Source: Antedon mediterranea
Taxonomy: Eukaryota > Echinodermata > Crinoidea > Comatulida > Antedonidae
Assembly: GCF_964355755.1 (NCBI RefSeq)
Contig: NC_092674.1
Span: forward strand, 17,372,501 to 17,436,500
Length of the DNA stretch: 64,000 nucleotides
Direction: 5' to 3'
Shown: positions 38,601 to 47,600 of the stretch, piece after piece
Layout of the letters: every line of letters begins with the position of its first letter
Numbering within the stretch: position 1 is the stretch's first letter
Translations under genes and position numbers: made by a program
Notes under the pieces: generated by a model
What the model was told of the DNA's origin: nothing
Database searches by the model: none
The model's input: only the letters and a program-made list of their open reading frames with translations

Positions 38601-41600
38601 TTATCAGGTCTTGGTATCTCAAAAAACAGGAAAATGTTTACTTTTTAAATTTGCACATTACTCTTTGTATTCTCTAGTTTGTATGCTTAGTTAATTTATT
38701 TATACAAACTAATTTGAGGCCTCCCCAAGATAACTTCTGTAGTTTCTAAAGTAATTGTTCAAATCCTCACTTTGCAGTTGTATATTGTTTAAATGTAGTA
38801 GTTTTCAGAATGATTTTTCCATACTAAATATCAACATCTTCTTCTGTTATAGAATGCTATCATAGCTCAGTTGGTAGCTTAGTAGTTTATAGAATGTGTT
38901 TGTGCTTTTTTTTTTATTTAATCTATACTAATTTTTCAGATTCAAATCCTGATATGGCATACACTTTCATATCTCACATCATCCACCAGATAACTGCATG
39001 CATGTTTATTTGTTTAGTAGTTTATAGAATGTGTTTGTGTGTTTGTTTTATTTTAGTTTAATCTATGCTAATTTTTCAGATTCAAATCCTGATGTGGCAT
39101 ACACCTTCATATTAACATCATCCACCAGATAACTGCATGCACGTTTTTTGTTTGTTTAGTGGTTTATAGAATGTGTTGATCCATGCTAATCACTAAAATC
39201 TATTTCTTTTATAGGATGCTATCATAGCTCAGCTTGTAGAGCATCGGCACTCTGGTCTCGGGTTCAAATCCTGATGTGCCATACACTTTCATATTAACAT
39301 CATCCACCAGATAACTGCATGCACGTTTTTTGTTTGTTTAGTGGTTTATAGAATGTGTTAATCCATGCTAATCACTAAAATCTATTTCTTTTATAGGATG
39401 CTATCATAGCTCAGCTGGTAGAGCATCGACACTCTTGTCTCGGGTTGAAATCCTGATGTGGCATACACTTTTATTTTAACATCAACCACCAAATAACTGC
39501 ATGCATTTTTAGTTTTGTGTAGTACTGAGTTTATAGAATGTGTTTATTTTATTTTAATTTAATCTATGCTAATCACCCATAATCAAATCCATATGTGGCA
39601 TACAATTTCATATTAACATCATCCACCAGATAATCTTACAAGCACTTTAATTACTCCTGGTATTATTGTCATTATTATTGTTATCTAAAACATCAATACA
39701 ATTCTCATTTGAAATACTTAAAGTACATTTTCTGTAAAACTTATTTCACCTATTAATTTGACTTTATTATTTTTCTACTTTCAATATAACTAGTCTGTAA
39801 GCCATCCTCTATGTATGTTTAATGTTTATGTATTATCTATTTAATTGTAATAATCACCATCACATTATTAAATACAATTTTTATTTTTTTTTGTAGGCAA
39901 GAGAAGTCTATAACAAAAATCCAGTTCTCCATTACTCTGAATTTCAACAGTTATATGACAAAATGAGGAGGATCCATCCAAAGGTAGGTTTATGTTTTTA
40001 ATTTCAGTGGCATGCAGTAGCAAGAAATTATTTAAAAGCATTGCAAGTTTTCTATAGAACTATGAAGATTTGCAAATACATAGTAGAATAATCAGTGAAT
40101 TGTCTAGTCAAAATGTAGTTGATTAGTCAGTAACAGTTTAGATAATTTAAACTGCAAATACATAGTAGAATAATCAGTGAATTGTCTAGTCGAAATGTAG
40201 TTGATTAATCAGTAACAGTTTAGAGAATTTAAACTGCAAATACATAGTAGAATAATCAGTGAATTGTCTAGTCAAAATGTAGTTGATTAGTCAGTAACAG
40301 TTTAGATAATTTAAACTGCAAATACATAGTAGAATAATCAGTGAATTGTCTAGTCGAAATGTAGTTGATTAATCAGTAACAGTTTAGAGAATTTAAACTG
40401 CAAATACATAGTAGAATAATAAGTGAATTGTCTAGTCAAAAGTAGTTGATTAGTCAGTAACAGTTTAGATAATTTAAACTGCAAATACATAGTAGAATAA
40501 TCAGTGAATTGTCTAGTCAAAAGTAGTTGATTAGTCAGTAACAGTTTAGATAATTTAAACTGTGTGTAAATAGTACAATAATCAATGAATTGTCTAGTCA
40601 AAATACAGTTGATTATTCAGTAACAGTTTAGAGAATTTAAACTGCAAATACATAGTAGAATAATCAGTGAATTTTTTAGTCAAAAGACAGTTGATTATTC
40701 AGTAACAGTTTAGAGAATTTAAACTGCAAATACATAGTAGAATAATCAGTGATTTTTTTAGTCAAAAGACAGTTGATTATTCAGTAACAGTTTAGAGAAT
40801 TTAAACTGCAAATACATAGTAGAATAATCAGTGAATTTTTTAGTCAAAAGACAGTTGATTATTCAGTAACAGTTTAGAGAATTTAAACTGCAAACACATA
40901 GAATAATCAGTGAATTGTCTAGTCAAAAGACAGTTGATTATTCAGTAACAGTTTAGATAATTTAAACTGCAAATACATAGTAGAATAATCAGTGAATTGT
41001 CTAGTCAAAATGTAGTTGATTAGTCAGTAACAGTTTAGATAATTTAAACTGCAAATACATAGTAGAATAATCAGTGAATTGTCTAGTCAAAAGACAGTTG
41101 ATTATTCAGTAACAGTTTAGAGAATTTAAACTGTAAATACATAGTAGAATAATCAGTGAATTGTTTAGTCAAAAGACCGTTTATTATTCAGTAACAGTTT
41201 AGAGAATTTAAACTGCAAATACATAGTAGAATAATCAGTGAATTGTTTAGTCAAAATACAGTTGATTATTCAGTAACAGTTTAGATAATTTAAACTGCAA
41301 ATACATAGTAGAATAATCAGTGAATTGTTTAGTCAAAAGACAGTTGATTAGTCAGTAACAGTTTAGGGAATTTAAACTGTGTGTAAATAGTAGAATAATC
41401 AGTGAATTGTCTAGTCAAAAGACCGTTTATTATTCAGTAACAGTTTAGATAATTTAAACTGCAAATACATAGTAGAATAATCAGTGAATTGTTTAGTCAA
41501 AAGACAGTTGATTAGTCAGTAACAGTTTAGGGAATTTAAACTGTGTGTAAATAGTAGAATAATCAGTGAATTGTCTAGTCAAAAGACCGTTTATTATTCA

Positions 41601-44600
41601 GTAACAGTTTAGATAATTTAAACTGCAAATACATAGTAGAATAATCAGTGAATTGTTTAGTCAAAAGACAGTTGATTAGTCAGTAACAGTTTAGGGAATT
41701 TAAACTGTGTGTAAATAGTAGAATAATCAGTGAATTGTCTAGTCAAAAGACCGTTTATTATTCAGTAACAGTTTAGATAATTTAAACTGCAAATACATAG
41801 TAGAATAATCAGTGAATTGTTTAGTCAAAAGACAGTTGATTAGTCAGTAACAGTTTAGAGAATTTAAACTGTGTGTAAATAGTAGAATAATCAATGAATT
41901 GTTTAGTCAAAATACAGTTGATTATTCAGTAACAGTTTAGAGAATTTAAACTATGTGTAAATAGTAGAATAATCAATGAATTGTCTAGTCAAAATACAGT
42001 TGATTATTCAGTAACAGTTTAGAGAATTTAAACTGCAAATACATAGTAGAATAATCAGTGAATTGTCTAGTCAAAATGTAGTTGATTAGTCAGTAACAGT
42101 TTAGAGAATTTAAACTGCAAATACATAGTAGAATAATCAGTGAATTGTCTAGTCAAAATGTAGTTGATTATTCAGTAACAGTTTAGATAATTTAAACTGT
42201 AAATACATAGTAGAATAATCAGTGAATTGTTTAGTCAAAAGACCGTTTATTATTCAGTAACAGTTTAGAGAATTTAAACTGCAAATACATAGTAGAATAA
42301 TCAGTGAATTGTCTAGTCGAAATGTAGTTGATTAGTCAGTAACAGTTTAGAGAATTTAAACTGCAAATACATAGTAGAATAATCAGTGAATTGTCTAGTC
42401 AAAAGTAGTTGATTAGTCAGTAACAGTTTAGATAATTTAAACTGCAAATACATAGTAGAATAATCAGTGAATTGTTTAGTCAAAAGACAGTTGATTAGTC
42501 AGTAACAGTTTAGAGAATTTAAACTGTAAATACATAGTAGAATAATCAGTGAATTGTTTAGTCAAAAGACCGTTTATTATTCAGTAACAGTTTAGAGAAT
42601 TTAAACTGTAAATACATAGTAGAATAATCAGTGAATTGTTTAGTCAAAAGACAGTTGATTATTCAGTAACAGTTTAGAGAATTTAAACTGTAAATACATA
42701 GTAGAATAATCAGTGAATTGTTTAGTCAAAAGACAGTTGATTATTCAGTAACAGTTTAGATAATTTAAACTGCAAATACATAGTAGAATAATCAGTGAAT
42801 TGTCTAGTCAAAAGTAGTTGATTAGTCAGTAACAGTTTAGAGAATTTAAACTGCAAATACATAGTAGAATAATAAGTGAATTGTCTAGTCAAAAGACAGT
42901 TGATTATTCAGTAACAGTTTAGAGAATTTAAACTGCAAATACATAGTAGAATAATCAATGGACTGTATAGTCAAAATGTAGTCAGTAACAGTTTAGATAA
43001 TTTCCAAGGATATCCTTATAACCCTTTTTAAAAATTGGAGTCACTTGTGCCACCTTCAAGTCATCATGAAAAACACCTGTGACAAGTTATAAGTTAATAA
43101 TATATGTTAATGGCTTTGCAATAACAATAGATGAATCCTTAATTAATCTAGCAGATAACTGGTCATGTCAAGTGGACTTTTTTATATCTATATTTCTTAA
43201 TAATTCTTTAAATTCTAAAACAGGTTTCCAAAATAAAAGAGGAACTAATTGAATTTTTCAAATAATCATTGGAACTTTTTTGAGAACAATCAATCTTGCT
43301 TGCTAATTTCTGCCGATATTTACAAAATAATCATTAAACAAGTCGGCTTTTTGTTCATTGGAATTACATTCAATATTAACATCATTTAATGATTCTTTAA
43401 GTTTATCTGGAATAATTTCATGAACAGTCTGACTTTTGCCTTTAAGAATACTATTTATAATTCCCCCATGTTTTAGTAGTATTACTATTTGTTTTTTACT
43501 TTTCATAAACAAATCACCATTTAAACCATGGAGTTATATTTACTCCATGTTTAAACAAAACGTGTGTGGTTTTTTAGATATTAGTTGCTTAGTTGATTTA
43601 AACAAAACATGTGTCATGATTTAATCAGTAATTGTTGAACTGATTTAAACCATGGAGTTATATTTACTCCATGTTTAAACAAAACATGTGTGGTTTTTTA
43701 GACATTAGTTGCTTAGTTGATTTAAACAAAACATGTGTCATGGTTTAATAAGTAAGTGTTGAACTGATTTAAACAAAACATGTGTCATGGTTTAATCAGT
43801 AATTGTTGACCTGATTTAAACAAAACATATGTCATGGTTTAATCATTAATTGTTGACCTGATTTAAACAAAACATGTGTTGTGGTTTAATCAGTTTGCTT
43901 AGTTGATTTAAACAAAACATGTGTCATGGTTTAATCAGTAATTGTTGAACTGATTTAAACCATGGAGTTATATTTACTCCATGTTTAAACAAAACATGTG
44001 TGGTTTTTTAGACATTAGTTGCTTAGTTGATTTAAACAAAACATGTGTCATGGATAAGTAATTGTTGACCTGATTTAAACAAAACATATGTCATGGTTTA
44101 ATCAGTAATTGTTGACCTGATTTAAACAAAACATGTGTGGTGGTTTAATCAGTTTGCTTAGTTGATTTAAACAAAACATGTGTCCTGGTTTAATCAGTAA
44201 TTGTTGAACTGATTTAAACCATAGAGTTATATTTACTCCATGTTTAAACAAAACATGTGTGGTTTTTTAGACATTAGTTGCTTAGTTGATTTAAACAAAA
44301 CATGTGTCATGGATAAGTAATTGTTGACCTGATTTAAACAAAACATATGTCATGGTTTAATCAGTAATTGTTGACCTGATTTAAACAAAACATGTGTGGT
44401 GGTTTAATCAGTTTGCTTAGTTGATTTAAACAAAACATGTGTCCTGGTTTAATCAGTAATTGTTGAACTGATTTAAACCATAGAGTTATATTTACTCCAT
44501 GTTTAAACAAATCATGTGTGGTTTTTTAGACATTAGTTGCTTAGTTGATTTAAACAAAACATGTGTCATAGTTTAATCAGTAATTGCTGACCTGATTTAA

Positions 44601-47600
44601 ACAAAACATGTGTCATGGTTTAATCAGAATTGTTGAACTGATTTAAACAACATATGTACTGTGGTTATTTAGGGTATGTCCAGACTCTTGGCCTAACACT
44701 TAAATTGTTACAAAACCATTGGTGTTGAAAAAGCTGTATATGGTTTTGACCGTTCAGTTAGGAACCTTCTACATCAATCTAATTTCGTTATAAATTTAGT
44801 AGTACCAACCCTGCCTATTATTTCATTTATCCGTGGCATTGGATATGCATTTTTTTGTAATTCATGTTAAAGCGAGCTGTACCGTCCCGTTTTGGACAGT
44901 GAGACTCTTCTTTTACTTTGCCTAACTTAGCCTGATGAATTGGATAAGCTTTTTGTCTAACTGGGTGTACGTCATGCTTTATTACAGTAGTTTTTCCATG
45001 CGAATTTTCAGTTATTATGAACATTTCCATCTACATTCCGCACACTAATCTTGGAAAAGAGGTCCTTTGTGAAATAAATGATGTTATCTTAGATATTGAA
45101 GCCAAATACGCTGATGCTTATATTATAATAAATGATGATTTTAATCGCAATAATCAATCGCAATGGATCAATATTACACGAACGTTATACATTATTCTCA
45201 TTTATAGGGTACAAACACCAACACAGTGTCAGAATAATGTATTTTGATCTATCATCGGCCTTCATCTGTTGACAAATAATTTGATAAATGCCAACGTACC
45301 TAATAAGTTGAATGGCCTTGTACTTAATTTTGTTGACACATAGATATCAATATATTAAACTGAACAGCGAAGTTAAATATGAAATTATTGTTTAGTAACA
45401 CAGGTTCCCCACAGGGCACAGTTTTAGCCCCTTTCCTATTCACTGTGTTCACTTCAGACTTTAAGTCCGATCACCCAGATTGTCCTGTTATCAAATTAGC
45501 TGATGACACAGCCATCCTGGGTCAAACATGACAACTATGGTTATTATAAAGCTGAAATTGACCGGTTTGTAAGGTTTTTGGAATAAAAACCATCTTAAAC
45601 TTAATACTGCTATTCTAAGACCAAAGAAATGGTAATAGATTTTCGTAATAAATTTAGGGCATCTACTGATATTATTCATTCATTATTGATGGTAATCATG
45701 TAGAGATAGATTAAATTTTTCTGAATATTTAGAATATATTAGTAAGAAATTAAATACTCGTATGTAAATGCTTTTAATGTGAGTAACAAAACCATCAATA
45801 TCTTTTATACGTCAGTTGTTTGTGGGGTTTGGAGTTATTGCTTAACGGGATGGGGAGAAATTGCTTTTAACAAAGATAAAGAATTAATAGATCGTCTGAT
45901 TAGAAAAGTTAGCAGAATCACTTGTGTCTGTTTGCCTTCAGTTGACTATCTCTACAGAGTAAGGATAACAAATTTGTTTTCTCATATAAAAACTGATGAA
46001 CTTTATTTCCTCCATGATGTGGTTATCAGTCATACTATCCCTAGGTGGACGTATCATGTGGGGAGAACCCAGTAGACTCCTGCGGTATCTCCCTATAAGC
46101 AAATAATAGGTACGGAAGCAATTTATTCCATTCCCGGGGATCATCCTGAACAAACCATACACTTAAGGGTGCCATTAAAGCTTTCCACTAATTCCTCGGT
46201 TTGTGGATGGTAGGGAGAAGTAGTACTTTTACGTCAAGAGTCTGAACATACCCTTAATAAGTAATTGTTAGTTGATTTAGACAAAACATGTCTCATCGTT
46301 TAATATTTAACATTAATTGTTTGTGTGGTGGTTTAATAACATATGTAGTTGATAAATTATTCATTATTGTACAGTCAACTTTCCTAATACCGGACACCTG
46401 GCAGAATATGTTGGATTCCGTAACGGTTTGGTATTTGGAATGTGTTTTTTAACGAGTTTACATCCTGTTCCGCATAGCAGGAAGTCCGCTAAAGTGGATA
46501 AGCGTGCAACTATGTAGTGATTGTCTCAGTCAGCTAAATTAAAACAAAAGATTAAACCACATGTGCGGCTGCTTATGAAGCCCCTCAAACGATATGTTAT
46601 GCATGACTTGGCAAATAAAGCTATCCTGGTCCCATCACCTTATTGAAAATAGACCTGTCTGCTCAGTTACACAAAACTTTCCCTACATTCTTTGGAAAAT
46701 TCTCTTAATATTAAAAGCTTAGGAATTTGGGGTCTTCTGGTCCTCAAGACAATTCTGGTATTGGGAGAGTGTTCGGTTTTTTCAGTTCAGAGTCCAGTAT
46801 TTGGAGAGTCGACTATATTATATTCATAGCATGTGTTAATAATGAATTGTTGAAATGTTATACTATTTTAAATGATTTAATAATGGAAATGTTAATTTAA
46901 GTTACAAAAAAAGAAAAAGAAAATTCTATAAAGTAATTAATGAAAACAGTAGTTTTGTCTTCTATGCAAGGAAAGACCTTTCAAGATGTTATATATGGAT
47001 CATCAAATCACAGACAGGTTAAACATAATTCTAGCATTCTGTAGCTTAATAGATTATTCAGAAAATTGGCAGAAATAGAACGTGAAGCCAATCCCAAGCA
47101 TATCCTAACATGGCAGTATTTTAGTTAATGATAAAGCCACCACAACATGCTACCTTATTATTTTCATATGTTTTGATGTTGATTAACATGTAGTTTGAGT
47201 TACTTTGAGTTTCTTTCAGAGTCATGGTTTTTAGCAGTCATTATTACAACAAACACATTTAGACCTGGTAAGTTATAACCACACTGTAGCTAGTTTGCAA
47301 AAACTATTTTACTTGTAATAGGTTATTTTTATTTCTGCTTTCTCCTTTTTAACACCAACTCTTCTGTATGTATACTCTGAGTATACGCTAATGTTAAATA
47401 CCCTAAAATAGCAGGGCATTATTTCAAAAAGCTGATCTAAACAAAAGGTTTAGTATAATTTTTACAAATATTGTTATAAATGAAAAAAAAAAAGTTATAA
47501 ATTATTAATTGACAGTGAATTATTATTTGTAATTGGGTAATATCTATCTATATATAGTTTGTCTATCAGTTGTCTAATAAATATAAACTGAAAACTCTAA

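Larger units (their letters stand above)
44672..46253. mobile_element. TIR element with TTA target duplication carrying captured retroelement pieces (Harbinger-like)
   Basis: Terminal inverted repeats start GGGTATGTCCAGACTCTTG (left) and GGGTATGTTCAGACTCTTG (complement of right); 22 of the first 25 bases match. TTA lies on both sides (44,669-44,671 and 46,254-46,256). The insertion splits a minisatellite unit whose intact form, GGTTTAATAAGTAAG, is at about 43,744. A TTA duplication and GGG-start ends fit PIF/Harbinger. No transposase is seen; the cargo is gypsy and LINE fragments, so it is non-autonomous. Confidence 0.7.

Noticed and set aside
30726-39463. Functional tRNA genes
   Set aside because: Six-base anticodon loop in all full copies, weak acceptor pairing with wobbles, and presence as units of a tandem repeat argue against working tRNAs.
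40350-40601. Minus-strand 83-codon frame in the 83-bp minisatellite
   Set aside because: A periodic translation of the tandem repeat with no conserved protein feature.
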